Assembly: GCF_001612685.1 (NCBI RefSeq)
Contig: NZ_BDAY01000081.1
Location: forward strand, 1-55,588
Direction: 5' to 3'
DNA from: Nocardia altamirensis NBRC 108246
GTDB taxonomy: Bacteria; Actinomycetota; Actinomycetes; Mycobacteriales; Mycobacteriaceae
Length of the DNA: 55,588 nt
Position 1 is the first letter of the stretch; each line of letters starts with the position of its first letter. A model generated the notes under the pieces. It was not told the DNA's origin, did no database searches, and was given only the letters and a program-made list of their open reading frames with translations. The translations under genes and the position numbers were made by a program. Shown piece after piece: positions 8,747-21,925 of the stretch.

Positions 8747-9690
8747 GCGAAGGTTCCTTGTTCGAGCGCACGGCGAGTGCTGCGCAGACTGTGCTGATAG
8801 GTGTCGAGACGGCGACGGCCGTCCATGAAGTTGGGGCCCATCACCGCGAGGTCGTCGGCGGTGGCGGCCACGTGCAGCACCGTGGTTCCGGTCGCGCGTA
8901 GCTGGGCGATCTCGGCATCGAGCTTGGCGCTCATGCGGTTTCGCATCTGGCGTTCGAGGAGGTGCCCTGGGCCGGTCGCGGGGATCTTCCCGGTCGATGC
9001 CATCGGGGTGAGGACGACGAGCTCGTCCAATTTCGCGGAGGTCAGCAGATCCACCGACGCGGTCGAGCCTGCACCACCGTCGATGAAGCGGCGTCCGGCG
9101 ATCGGGACCGGCGGAAACCAGCCGGGCACCGCCCATGACGCGCGCAGCGCAGCGCCGAGCGGCGCGGTCGGCGCATCGGGCGAGCCGAACGGAACCCGTT
9201 CTCCCGTCGCATAATCCATGCTCACCAGCCAGGTCGCCGGGTGCGGCACCCAGGATCGGCCCGGGTTCAGTCGCTCGGCGAGCTGCTGCAACCAGCTCGC
9301 GTCGCCGCCGCCGACCGGCAACAGCCCGCTGCCCGCGGTGAGCAGACCCTGGCCGGAATCGGTGCGCCGCAACGGCAGCCGGACCGAACCGAGGCGAGGG
9401 CGCGGCACCGGCGGGAATCGACCAGGCCCGGACCGCATGTGCGCCAACAGGATCGGGTCGGTGGAGGTGCCGTCCTGCATGGCGGCCAGCTCGTCCACCG
9501 AGATTCCGCTGCCGAGCATGGTCACCAGCTCCGCGCCCGCCGAGGTCCCGATGAGCACATCGGCCTCGCGCGGATCCCAGCCGAGTGCGTCACGGACCGC
9601 GACCAGCGCCGCGACGATCCACGCCGCGCCGAGCGTGCCGCCGCAACCGATGGCCAGGCCGCGCCGCTGCGACCCGTTGTTGTTACTCAT
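8743..9690 (-). CDS. Patatin-like phospholipase family protein
   Basis: Putative serine acyl hydrolase, 315 aa. The oxyanion segment GCGGTLGAAW lies near the N-terminus, the nucleophile elbow is GTSAGAEL and the Asp of the Ser/Asp dyad is in IDGGAGST, so the catalytic parts look intact. ATG at 9690 is preferred: GGAA lies 3 nt upstream; a GTG at 9702 would add four residues. It is the first gene of a two-gene operon with the SDR gene. No signal peptide is visible, so action in the cytoplasm or at the membrane face is likely. Confidence 0.85.
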   Translation of the reverse strand: MSNNNGSQRRGLAIGCGGTLGAAWIVAALVAVRDALGWDPREADVLIGTSAGAELVTMLGSGISVDELAAMQDGTSTDPILLAHMRSGPGRFPPVPRPRLGSVRLPLRRTDSGQGLLTAGSGLLPVGGGDASWLQQLAERLNPGRSWVPHPATWLVSMDYATGERVPFGSPDAPTAPLGAALRASWAVPGWFPPVPIAGRRFIDGGAGSTASVDLLTSAKLDELVVLTPMASTGKIPATGPGHLLERQMRNRMSAKLDAEIAQLRATGTTVLHVAATADDLAVMGPNFMDGRRRLDTYQHSLRSTRRALEQGTFA

Positions 9691-9715
9691 GGTTCCAAAC
9701 ACTAGCAGAATTCAA

Positions 9716-9728
9716 ATACCCTTGGTAT
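9716..9728. promoter_or_regulatory. Candidate TetR operator in the patatin/tetR divergent promoter
   Basis: ATACC-CTT-GGTAT inverted repeat in the 68-bp gap between the two divergent start codons. Short arms, but the placement is where a divergently oriented TetR protein would act. Confidence 0.4.
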
Positions 9729-9758
9729 CCGAAATCCGACGGTACGTAGAATCGCGGC

Positions 9759-10385
9759 ATGGCACGTCTGACCCGCTCCGAAAGCCAGGCCCGCACCCGC
9801 GCTGACCTGATCGCCACGGCACGCGACCTCTTCCTGGCCGATGGCTACGCGAGCACCAGCCTCGAGCGGGTCGCCGAGGAGGCCGGGTACTCGAAGGGCG
9901 CCGTCTACTCGAACTTCCGCACCAAGAAGGAACTCGGCCTCGAAGTGCTCGAGCTCATCCACGCGACCAAGTTCCAAGAGGTGACCGACCTGCTCGCGGC
10001 CGACGACAGCTTCGACGCACAGCTCGAGCGGTTCCAGGAGTGGGCCGAACGCACCGTCGGCGACGTCGGCTGGACGATGCTGGAATTCGAGTTCGCCACC
10101 GTGTCCAGGGACGATCCGGTCCTGCAGGCCGCGCTCGTTTCCAGCCTCGCGGTGGTGCGCGGCGCGGTCGCGGCCCAGGTGCAGACGCTGGCCGACACGA
10201 TCGGCGTCGACCTGCCGGTACCCGCAGAGGACGCTGCGACGGGCATCCTCAGCATGGGCATCGGCCTCGGCATGCAGCGCGCCATCGACCCGTCGATCCC
10301 GGCCCGGTTGATCACCGACGCCGTGCGGCTGCTCATCACCCTCGGCACCGGACCGCTCGCCGCGAAAAGCGGTGTCACGCCGTGA
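9759..10385 (+). CDS. TetR/AcrR family transcriptional regulator
   Basis: 208 aa. The N-terminal HTH is clear: TRADLIATARDLFLADGYA, then a recognition segment GYSKGAVYSNFRTKKEL. The C-terminal ligand domain is unassigned. Divergent from the patatin-SDR operon across 68 bp that contains a small inverted repeat, the usual arrangement for a local repressor controlling its neighbours and itself. The 3' end overlaps the convergent phosphatase gene by 11 bp. Confidence 0.88.
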   Translation: MARLTRSESQARTRADLIATARDLFLADGYASTSLERVAEEAGYSKGAVYSNFRTKKELGLEVLELIHATKFQEVTDLLAADDSFDAQLERFQEWAERTVGDVGWTMLEFEFATVSRDDPVLQAALVSSLAVVRGAVAAQVQTLADTIGVDLPVPAEDAATGILSMGIGLGMQRAIDPSIPARLITDAVRLLITLGTGPLAAKSGVTP

Positions 10386-10920
10386 AGTGCAAGGTCCACT
10401 CGCCGCGGTAATGCAGCCGGGTCACGCTGCCCGGCGGAATGTCGATCCGCCAGAACGATTTCGGCGGCGCGTCCAGCGTCACCAGCAGTGCCGCGCGGAT
10501 GACGGCGGGATGGGTGACCGCGATGGTCGACTTGCCGTCCGAGGCGATCTCGGCCATCCAGTACCTGGTCCGCTCGATCACGTCCACCACCGACTCCCCG
10601 CCGTGGCCGCGGAACATCGGATCGGTGAGCCAGGCGTACAGCTCGTCCTGCGGCACCGACATCAACGCGCCGCCGCGCCACGCACCCGCGTCGAGATCCC
10701 GTAATCGCGTGTCCTCTTCGCCGGGCAGCCCTAACAGCGCCGCGGTCTCGACGGTGCGGCGTTCCGGTCCGGTCAGGACGCGATGGGCAGCAAGCGGCGC
10801 ACTACCAGAGATGGCACGGCGGCCTGCTTCGGTCAACGATTCGTCGACTGGAAAACGTGCCTTCCGCATCGCCTCGGTCATGCCATGGCTGACCAGGTCG
10901 AGTCTGAGCACCTTTTGCAC
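10375..10920 (-). CDS. Histidine phosphatase superfamily protein with altered RHG motif
   Basis: 181-aa member of the phosphoglycerate-mutase-like fold. The usual RHG(E/Q)T signature is replaced by S11-H12-G-M-T, so the phospho-accepting His remains but the phosphate-binding Arg is a Ser. The second-half signatures (GPERRTVETA, and the second His in VTHPAVIRAAL) are present. Without the Arg, activity may be weak or the protein may have another role. Similar degenerate members occur in Streptomyces from memory. It converges on the TetR gene with an 11-bp overlap. Confidence 0.75.
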   Translation of the reverse strand: MQKVLRLDLVSHGMTEAMRKARFPVDESLTEAGRRAISGSAPLAAHRVLTGPERRTVETAALLGLPGEEDTRLRDLDAGAWRGGALMSVPQDELYAWLTDPMFRGHGGESVVDVIERTRYWMAEIASDGKSTIAVTHPAVIRAALLVTLDAPPKSFWRIDIPPGSVTRLHYRGEWTLHFTA

Positions 10921-11025
10921 GCTCGAAGCGTACGACTATGCGCATGTGGCTGTTCCGCTGCTCACGAAATCAGTGGGTTTTGAAGCGGTCCCAGGTTGTC
11001 GGTGGGTGGGTGCAGACTGAAGAGC

Positions 11026-15819
<4,794 letters not shown>

Positions 15820-15855
15820 GCCGCCGACCTGCCCGCGGTGTGCTTGGGGTGCCGC

Positions 15856-16638
15856 ATGCCCGAGGGTGACACGGTATTCCTGACCGCTGCTCGACTCCGT
15901 GCGGCGCTGGAAGGGAAGACCTTGACCGGCAGCGACTTTCGGGTGCCCCGGTATGCCACCGTCGACCTGCGCGACGAGGTGGTCACCAGCGTCGGCAGCT
16001 ACGGGAAGCATCTGTTCATCCGGACACCGACGGTCAGCATCCACACCCATCTGAAGATGGAGGGTTCGTGGCGAACCTTCCACTGCGGGCAGCGGTGGAC
16101 CAAGCCGAGGGTGACCGCGCGGCTCGTGCTGCGCACCGACGAGGTCGAGGCCGTCGGGTTTTCGCTCGGCAAGGTGGAGGTGCTGCGGATCGACGAGGAG
16201 CACCAGGTCATCGCACACCTCGGACCGGACCTGCTCGGTCAGAACTGGTCGGTCGAGGAGGCCGTGCGCCGACTGCAGCGATATCCGGACCAGCCGATCG
16301 GACTCGCGCTGCTCGATCAACGCAACCTCGCCGGGATCGGCAACATCTACCGCAGCGAGATCTGTTTCCTGCGCCGCGTCCATCCCACCACTCCGGTCGG
16401 CGCGGTCCCCGATCTGCTCGCGTTGGTCAACGAGGCACACCGGGTGCTGACCAAGGCCGCGCACGAACCACCGTGGCGCCCACTGGCCTACGGCCGCACT
16501 CGGCGACCGTGCCAGCGGTGTGGCACGCCCATCGTCGTGCACCTCCTCGGCGACTCCGCACCCGATTCGGACCGGATTGCCCACCGTGAGCGCGGCATCT
16601 ACTTCTGCCCGCGCTGCCAACCTGCCCCCGGCAACTGA
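15856..16638 (+). CDS. nei2: Fpg/Nei family DNA glycosylase (endonuclease VIII-like, Nei2 type)
   Basis: Base-excision repair bifunctional glycosylase/AP lyase, 260 aa from the ATG at 15856. That start places the required Pro-Glu right after Met (MPEGDT), the catalytic N-terminus of the family; the in-frame ATG at 15838 would bury it and is rejected. The helix-two-turn-helix region (QRNLAGIGNIYRSE) is present and the C-terminal zinc finger has CQRCG and CPRC pairs. It sits 36 bp after lhr and is probably cotranscribed. Partnership with lhr is known in mycobacteria. Confidence 0.93.
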   Translation: MPEGDTVFLTAARLRAALEGKTLTGSDFRVPRYATVDLRDEVVTSVGSYGKHLFIRTPTVSIHTHLKMEGSWRTFHCGQRWTKPRVTARLVLRTDEVEAVGFSLGKVEVLRIDEEHQVIAHLGPDLLGQNWSVEEAVRRLQRYPDQPIGLALLDQRNLAGIGNIYRSEICFLRRVHPTTPVGAVPDLLALVNEAHRVLTKAAHEPPWRPLAYGRTRRPCQRCGTPIVVHLLGDSAPDSDRIAHRERGIYFCPRCQPAPGN

Positions 16639-16674
16639 GTCGAGGCCGATTCCCGCCGACAAAGTTCGCGTCGA

Positions 16675-16691
16675 GACCAAACCCTTTGGTC
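16675..16691. other. Small perfect inverted repeat downstream of nei2
   Basis: GACCAAA-CCC-TTTGGTC, 37 bp after the nei2 stop. It may be a weak terminator or a regulatory site. The rest of 16639-16846 shows nothing recognisable. Confidence 0.35.
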
Positions 16692-16846
16692 AACCGCACC
16701 GAATCAGTTGTGCAACCTGTCGGACCGCCCGGCGTGCCAGCACGCTATCACCGGCCGTTCCTGTAATTTGCCACTCAGTTGCTAACGATCGGCGCATTCG
16801 GCACGACTACTTCCCTGGCGTTCACCACACGGCACAGGAGCGGATC

Positions 16847-17029
16847 ATGACGACGGCAGCGAGAACGGGCAGACGACTGCTCTTCGCGATCGGCAGCCGC
16901 CTGCTCTTCGCCACCCTGGCGACCCTCGCCACCGTGCTGTTCAGCTACGTACTGCTGCATCAGAATTCGAATGCCGATCCGCCGCGGGCCCCGTATCCGC
17001 CACTCACCACGGTCGTCCCCGGCCCTTGA
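16847..17029 (+). CDS. Small single-pass membrane protein
   Basis: 60 aa with a basic N-terminus, one hydrophobic segment (about residues 12-38) and a short Pro-rich outward tail. ATG at 16847 follows an AGGAG site 8 nt upstream, the best support that it is real. It may be an uncleaved signal anchor or a small secreted peptide. I do not recognise a family. It lies 55 bp before the HpnE-like gene, but the operator candidate between them suggests separate control. Confidence 0.5.
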   Translation: MTTAARTGRRLLFAIGSRLLFATLATLATVLFSYVLLHQNSNADPPRAPYPPLTTVVPGP

Positions 17030-17048
17030 CGCCGACCACACTTCGGAC

Positions 17049-17071
17049 CTAACTTGCAACTTGTAAGTTAG
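17049..17071. promoter_or_regulatory. 23-bp near-perfect palindrome: candidate operator of the downstream TetR
   Basis: Arms CTAACTTGCAA (17049-17059) and TTGTAAGTTAG (17061-17071) pair at 10 of 11 positions around a central C. It lies 13 bp before the start codon of the HpnE-like gene, next to its GAGGAG ribosome site. The operon's second gene encodes a TetR regulator, so autoregulation is the simple reading. Confidence 0.65.
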
Positions 17072-17084
17072 TGAGGAGTGTGGC

Positions 17085-18446
17085 ATGAACGACCAACGGC
17101 AGTATGTGGTCATCGGCGGCGGACTGGCCGGGCTGGCCGCCGCGGTCTGGCTCGCCGAGGCAGGCAAGCAGGTCACCCTGTTGGAACGACGCGGCAGGCT
17201 CGGCGGTCGCACCCATGCGATGAAGGTCGACGTGGTCGACGACCTCCCCGACAACGGCCAGCATGTGATCGGCAGCGGCTACGACCATCTGTTCCGATAC
17301 CTGACCAGCATCGGCACCCGCCAGTACGTCGCTTTCCCGCACCATGCCACCCTGCGTTGGCCCGACGGCCGCAGCGTCACCATGCAGACGAAGGGACTCG
17401 GCGCACTGCGCACCCTGACAGGCGCGCACCCCGACGCCTCGCTGGTCGAACGAGCCAGGACCCTCGTCGCCACGCTGAAGCTCGGCCGGCAATGCCTGAA
17501 CCAACCCGCCGACCTGGCCGACCTCAGCACCGAGCAATGGTTCGACCGTGTCGGCATGCCGGCGAAAGCCCGTGAGGCGCTGTGGGATTGGCTTGCCCTC
17601 GGGGTCGCCGCCGAACCGGTGCAACGCGAATCGGCGAAGGTGCTCGCCGACGTCATGGCCACCGGCATCCGCCTCGGCATCAAACATCGGCGGCCGGCCA
17701 CCATCGGCTACCCCACCACCGACCTGGACACGCTCTACATCACCGGTGCGCTGAAATTCTTTGCACAGCACGGGGTTCAGGTCCGATACCGGGCAGTGGC
17801 CCGCCGGATCACCATCGTCGACGGCAGCGTCACCGGGGTGACGCTCGCCGACGGCACCACCCTGCCCGCGGACGCGGTGGTGTGTGCGGTGCCGAACTCC
17901 AACATCAACGGCCTGCTCGACGACCTGCCCGAGCACGCCGAAATCTACGCGGCCGCAGACAAACTGGGCTACACGCCGATCGTCAGCACCAACCTGTATC
18001 TGGATCGCCCGCTCGGCACCACCGCCGAATTCGAGGCGCTGATCGGCGGCACCGGCGTGATCGACGAGGTCTTCGACCGCCAGCGGATGACCGGCCGCGC
18101 CACCGATCGGGCCTGGTTGTACTGCCTGACCACCAGCGGAGCCTACGAGCAGATCCACAAGAGCAACGAGGAGATCGTCGCCGAACAGGTCGAGCTGCTG
18201 CGCCGGTACTATCCGGCCGCGAAGGAAGCGAAAGTCCTTCTCGGACACGTGGTTCGGATGCCCAAGGCGACGTTCTCCCAGGTAGTCGGCACGCACGCGC
18301 TGCGGCCTGCGCAGAGGACCTCGGTGCCGACGCTGGTGCTCGCGGGCGACTGGACCGCCACCGACTGGTCGGCGACGATGGAAAGCGCGGTCCAGAGCTC
18401 GGCCAACGCGGTCGATTTGCTGCTTGCGCTACCGTCGGTGCCGTGA
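17085..18446 (+). CDS. FAD-dependent amine-oxidase-fold oxidoreductase, HpnE/phytoene-desaturase-like
   Basis: 453 aa. Dinucleotide fold VIGGGLAGLAAAVWLAEAG, then ERRGRLGGRTHA, and the C-terminal FAD motif AGDWTATDWSATMESAV, all typical of the squalene/carotenoid desaturase group. The closest recognisable relatives are hydroxysqualene dehydroxylase (HpnE) proteins. No hpnC, hpnD or squalene-hopene cyclase gene is nearby, so hopanoid function is not supported by context. ATG at 17085 follows a strong GAGGAG site. Its last bases overlap the GTG of a TetR gene (GTGA), so the regulator is translationally coupled to the enzyme. Confidence 0.8.
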   Translation: MNDQRQYVVIGGGLAGLAAAVWLAEAGKQVTLLERRGRLGGRTHAMKVDVVDDLPDNGQHVIGSGYDHLFRYLTSIGTRQYVAFPHHATLRWPDGRSVTMQTKGLGALRTLTGAHPDASLVERARTLVATLKLGRQCLNQPADLADLSTEQWFDRVGMPAKAREALWDWLALGVAAEPVQRESAKVLADVMATGIRLGIKHRRPATIGYPTTDLDTLYITGALKFFAQHGVQVRYRAVARRITIVDGSVTGVTLADGTTLPADAVVCAVPNSNINGLLDDLPEHAEIYAAADKLGYTPIVSTNLYLDRPLGTTAEFEALIGGTGVIDEVFDRQRMTGRATDRAWLYCLTTSGAYEQIHKSNEEIVAEQVELLRRYYPAAKEAKVLLGHVVRMPKATFSQVVGTHALRPAQRTSVPTLVLAGDWTATDWSATMESAVQSSANAVDLLLALPSVP

Positions 18447-19135
18447 CCACGGAGCGCACCGCGTCCGAGCACATCGCTCGGTCGCCGTCCACCGGGGCTT
18501 CGATCGCCGAGGCCCCGACCGATCAGCCGTCCCCGAAGCGCAGGATGTCGGCTGCAGACCGGCGCGCTCAACTCCTCGATGTCGCCCGCGACATCGTGGC
18601 CGCCGATGGTTTCGGCGCGGTCAGCATCGACCGGGTGGCGCGCGAGTCCCAGGTCGCCCGCGCCCTGGTGTACCAGCAGTTCACCGACCTCGGCGGCCTG
18701 ATGACCGCGCTGCTCGATCGTGAATCGGCGATCGCGCTGGCTGGGGTCGGCAGCGTCGACTGGTCCGACGCCGTCGACGTGGACCGGGTCGGCCGCGGCA
18801 TCCTCGCCTATCTGCATGCGGCGCCGACCAGTTGGCGGATCATCCTCAGCCCGCCGGACGGCGGCCCGCCCGACCTGCGCACCAGGCTCGAACTCGGCCG
18901 CGCCTACGCCCGCGCGATCGGCGCGCGCCACCTCTCCCGCTACACCGGCGTCCGCGTCGACCCGGACGGTCCCACCGAGCGGATCATGTTGGCAGCCCTG
19001 GAGGAGCTGGCCCGGCTGCACCTGACCGATCCGGTTCAGTACCCGGACGAGCTGGTGCTGCGCTATCTGCGCTCGCTCGTCGGCTGGGCGGTCCGCCTCG
19101 AAGCACCGGACACCCTCGGGACACCTCCCTCCTGA
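18443..19135 (+). CDS. TetR family transcriptional regulator
   Basis: 230 aa from the GTG at 18443, which overlaps the preceding stop by 4 nt. A start at the ATG at 18547 would remove a disordered 35-residue N-terminus and begin just before the HTH (RRAQLLDVARDIVAADGFG, then ARALVYQQFTDLGGL). The C-terminal domain is ligand binding, ligand unknown. Likely binds the palindrome at 17049-17071 and represses its own operon. Confidence 0.85.
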   Translation: MTTERTASEHIARSPSTGASIAEAPTDQPSPKRRMSAADRRAQLLDVARDIVAADGFGAVSIDRVARESQVARALVYQQFTDLGGLMTALLDRESAIALAGVGSVDWSDAVDVDRVGRGILAYLHAAPTSWRIILSPPDGGPPDLRTRLELGRAYARAIGARHLSRYTGVRVDPDGPTERIMLAALEELARLHLTDPVQYPDELVLRYLRSLVGWAVRLEAPDTLGTPPS

Positions 19136-19261
19136 GCAACCAACCTCGACCGGCTTCGTGGCCCTGACCTGCGGCGACGGCCACCTCATGAAAATCTCAC
19201 GGACAGCTTGGTTTCCTACTTCCAGGCGCGGAACAGCGCGCCAGGGAGAAAGGAAAACAGC

Positions 19262-19483
19262 ATGAAGATCAGCACCCTGCTCGCGGCCGTCGCGCTCTCG
19301 GCAGGCCTCGTCGCCGGAGGGTCGGCGGTGGCCAACGCGGAGACGATCTACGTCGGCACGTACGGCACCGAGGCGGCCTGCCGCGCCGACGGGTCGAACG
19401 CGCCTGCACACCCGGACTGGAAATGGTGGGAGTGCCAGCAGACCCCGACCGGTGAGTGGGATCTCTACTACTCCACCAACTGA
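19262..19483 (+). CDS. Small secreted protein
   Basis: 73 aa. Classical signal peptide (MKISTLLAAVALSAGLVAGG, cleavage near ANA-E, residue 25), leaving a mature peptide of about 48 aa rich in Trp and with two Cys that could form one disulfide. A purine-rich ribosome site (GGAGAAAGGAAA) precedes the ATG. Similar short secreted proteins are common in Nocardia, function unknown. It ends 77 bp before the response regulator gene. Confidence 0.75.
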   Translation: MKISTLLAAVALSAGLVAGGSAVANAETIYVGTYGTEAACRADGSNAPAHPDWKWWECQQTPTGEWDLYYSTN

Positions 19484-19560
19484 TCTCGGCGACCCGGTGG
19501 TTCGGCGGGGGCCGGGCCACCGGGCGGCCCACTGTCTCAAATGACCTATTCTCAGATCTC

Positions 19561-20235
19561 GTGCGGGTGTTGGTAGTGGAAGACGATGAGGGTCTCGGCA
19601 TCGAAGTCGCGGCCGGATTGCGAGCGGCCGGTTTCGCGGTCGACCTCGCCTACGACCTCGCCGACGCCGACCTGAAGATCGCCGTCAACACCTACGACGT
19701 CCTCGTCTTGGACCGCGGCCTGCCCGACGGAGACGGGCTGCACCTGGTCGCCGCGCAGCGCGCCGCCGGAGCCCGGGTGCCGGTGCTGATGCTCACCGCC
19801 CGCGACGGCGTTGCCGATCGCGTCGCCGGTTTCGAGCACGGCGCCGACGACTATCTCGTCAAACCGTTCGCGCTGCCCGAACTCGCCGCCAGGGTGCGCG
19901 CGCTCAGCAGGCGCCGCGAACATCCGGCACCCGCGCGCCTGGTACTCGGCGATATCGACATCGACCTGCCGCGCCGACGGGTCGTGCGCGCAGGCATCCT
20001 GCGCTCGCTGACCCCCAAGGAATTCGCGGTGCTCGAACTGCTCGCCACGCGCGCGGGCAGCGTCGTCTCCCGCAGCGAACTCATCGAGTGCTGCTGGGAC
20101 GAGATGGCCGAGCCCGCCTCGAACGTGGTCGACGCGGTCGTCGCGCAGCTACGTCGCAAGCTCGGACCACCGCCGGTGATCGAAACCGTCCGTGGCACCG
20201 GATTCATGATCGGAAGTGAAGCATTCGCACGTTGA
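19561..20235 (+). CDS. OmpR/PhoB-family response regulator
   Basis: 224 aa from the GTG at 19561, which gives VRVLVVEDDEG, the normal receiver N-terminus; longer frames start in unsupported sequence. Phospho-acceptor Asp51 (VLVLDRGLPDGDG), conserved Thr79 and Lys101 (DYLVKPF) are intact. The C-terminal winged helix has LTPKEFAVLELLATRAGSVV and the DAVVAQLRRKLG recognition region. Stop and the TTG start of the kinase gene overlap by 4 nt. Target genes unknown. Confidence 0.92.
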   Translation: MRVLVVEDDEGLGIEVAAGLRAAGFAVDLAYDLADADLKIAVNTYDVLVLDRGLPDGDGLHLVAAQRAAGARVPVLMLTARDGVADRVAGFEHGADDYLVKPFALPELAARVRALSRRREHPAPARLVLGDIDIDLPRRRVVRAGILRSLTPKEFAVLELLATRAGSVVSRSELIECCWDEMAEPASNVVDAVVAQLRRKLGPPPVIETVRGTGFMIGSEAFAR

Positions 20236-21524
20236 GCCAGGCCGAGCCGCGCGGCGACGTCACGAGCCTGACCAATCCCCGCCCCGCCGTCGCCAGGCTG
20301 CGCCGCACCCGCTGGCTGCTGACCGCGCTGATCACCGTGATCACCGCGACCTGCCTGGTCATCCTCGGCGTCCTCGCGGCGACCATCGACGCACGGTCCA
20401 GGCACAACGCGGTCGACAACAGCCTCGACCGGGTGGTGACGGGGCTGTGGCGCGCCCTCGACTTCGACCCGGACGAGCAGGCCATCAACCTGGACCAGAT
20501 CAAGCAGGACGATCTGGCCAACGGCGAGATGGCGGTCATGATCGTCACGACCGACGACAACGGACGCTGGCGCGAGATCTACGGACATCTGCGCTCCTGG
20601 CTGCCGTCGAGCAACGGCGTTGCCGCGATGGCCGATGACGCCGTGCGGGCCGCCGGCACCGTCTTCCAGGACAGCCGCGACAGCGCGGGACGGCCGGTGC
20701 GGCTCGCGGCGACGCCGGCCTACTGGGAGGACACGAAGACCCAGGCCGTCGTCATCGCAGGCACGAATCCCGGTCTGCACGACCGGGATCGGACGTTGTT
20801 GCTGTGGGGCTTGGTGGTCGGCGGACTCACCCTGGTCGCCTTGTCCGCCATTGCGGCACACGGTATTTCGGGCCGGAGCATGCGTCAGGCGCTGGCGTTG
20901 ATCGAGGAACAAGAACGCTTCCTCGGCGACGCCGCACACGAATTGCGCACGCCGCTCACCACTTTGGGGCTGGTCACCGCGCCACGCAGGCGCAACCCGC
21001 ACGAGGTGGAGCGCGCGCTCACCGATGCCAGCGCACTCGGGGCCAAGATGGAGCGGATCGTCGCAGGCCTGCTCGCGCGGGCCAGGATGCAGGCAGGCGT
21101 GACGACGATGGAGCGGGTGCAGTTGCTGCTCGATCAGCTCACCGAAGCGGTGGTCGAGGAATTCAAGTCCGAGATCCTCGTGCAGACCCATCCCACGGTG
21201 GTCGTCGGCGACCCGAACCTGTTGAGCCTCGCGGTGCGCAACCTGATCGAGAACGCCATCACGCACGGCGCCGTCAATCCCGGCGCGCCGGTCGAGGTGT
21301 ACGTCGGCGACGGGCGGGTCAGCGTGCGCGATCACGGCGCCGGACTGAATCCGCAGCTGTCGAGCAACCCGTTCCAGCGCGGCGTCACCGGCGGCCGCGG
21401 CAGTGGCATCGGCTTGGCGCTGGTCGCCTGGATCGCCGAACTGCACGGCGGCGCGGCGACCATGGAACCGGCGCCGGGCGGCGGCACCATCGCCACCATC
21501 GCCCTGCCGCCGCCAACGCTGTAG
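20232..21524 (+). CDS. Sensor histidine kinase of the adjacent response regulator
   Basis: 430 aa, TTG start in a TTGA overlap with the regulator gene. Two membrane segments (about residues 27-50 and 188-208) enclose a periplasmic sensor domain of about 135 residues with no recognised fold. The H box is DAAHELRTPL with the phosphorylated His236. The N box (NLIENAITHG) and the G boxes (RDHGAGL, GRGSGIGLALV) are complete, so the kinase should be active. The HAMP-like linker is short. Signal unknown. Confidence 0.92.
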   Translation: MSQAEPRGDVTSLTNPRPAVARLRRTRWLLTALITVITATCLVILGVLAATIDARSRHNAVDNSLDRVVTGLWRALDFDPDEQAINLDQIKQDDLANGEMAVMIVTTDDNGRWREIYGHLRSWLPSSNGVAAMADDAVRAAGTVFQDSRDSAGRPVRLAATPAYWEDTKTQAVVIAGTNPGLHDRDRTLLLWGLVVGGLTLVALSAIAAHGISGRSMRQALALIEEQERFLGDAAHELRTPLTTLGLVTAPRRRNPHEVERALTDASALGAKMERIVAGLLARARMQAGVTTMERVQLLLDQLTEAVVEEFKSEILVQTHPTVVVGDPNLLSLAVRNLIENAITHGAVNPGAPVEVYVGDGRVSVRDHGAGLNPQLSSNPFQRGVTGGRGSGIGLALVAWIAELHGGAATMEPAPGGGTIATIALPPPTL

Positions 21525-21535
21525 CTTGCGTCGAA

Positions 21536-21925
21536 TCAGGCTGTCACCTGATGGAATTGGATGAGGTTGCCGCAGGTGTCGTCGAACACCGCGGTGGTCG
21601 TCGTGCCCATGTTCGTCGGCTCCTGGGTGAACTCGACGCCACGCTTGCTCAGCCGCTCGAATTCGGCATGCACGTCATCGACGCCGAAGGTCGTGACCGG
21701 GATGCCGTCGGCACGCAGCGCATCCCGATAGGGAGCGACGGCGGGGTGCCCGGCGGGCTCGAGCAGCAGCTCCGTGCCGTCCGGATCCTCCGGCGAGACC
21801 ACGGTCAACCAGGAGGCGGCGCCGAGCGGAATATCGTTCTTCTTCACGAACCCGAGCACATCGGTGTAGAACTGCAGCGCCTTCTGCTGGTCATCGACAA
21901 AGACGCTGGTGACGACGATCTTCAT
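21536..21925 (-). CDS. VOC family (glyoxalase/bleomycin-resistance fold) protein
   Basis: 129 aa from the ATG at 21925 (MKIVVTSVFVDD). One VOC module pair: an N-terminal beta-alpha-beta with YTDVLGF and a C-terminal GNLIQFHQ, whose acidic/His positions are those used for metal in this superfamily (Gln in place of Glu at one). Likely a small cytoplasmic metal-dependent enzyme or binding protein, substrate unknown. It overlaps the upstream ArsR gene by 4 nt, and this ArsR-VOC pairing is common in actinobacteria. Confidence 0.82.
   Translation of the reverse strand: MKIVVTSVFVDDQQKALQFYTDVLGFVKKNDIPLGAASWLTVVSPEDPDGTELLLEPAGHPAVAPYRDALRADGIPVTTFGVDDVHAEFERLSKRGVEFTQEPTNMGTTTTAVFDDTCGNLIQFHQVTA

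Noticed and set aside
19851..21446. Minus-strand frame opposite the two-component genes
   Set aside because: Shadow of the response regulator and kinase, whose phosphorylation motifs are intact.
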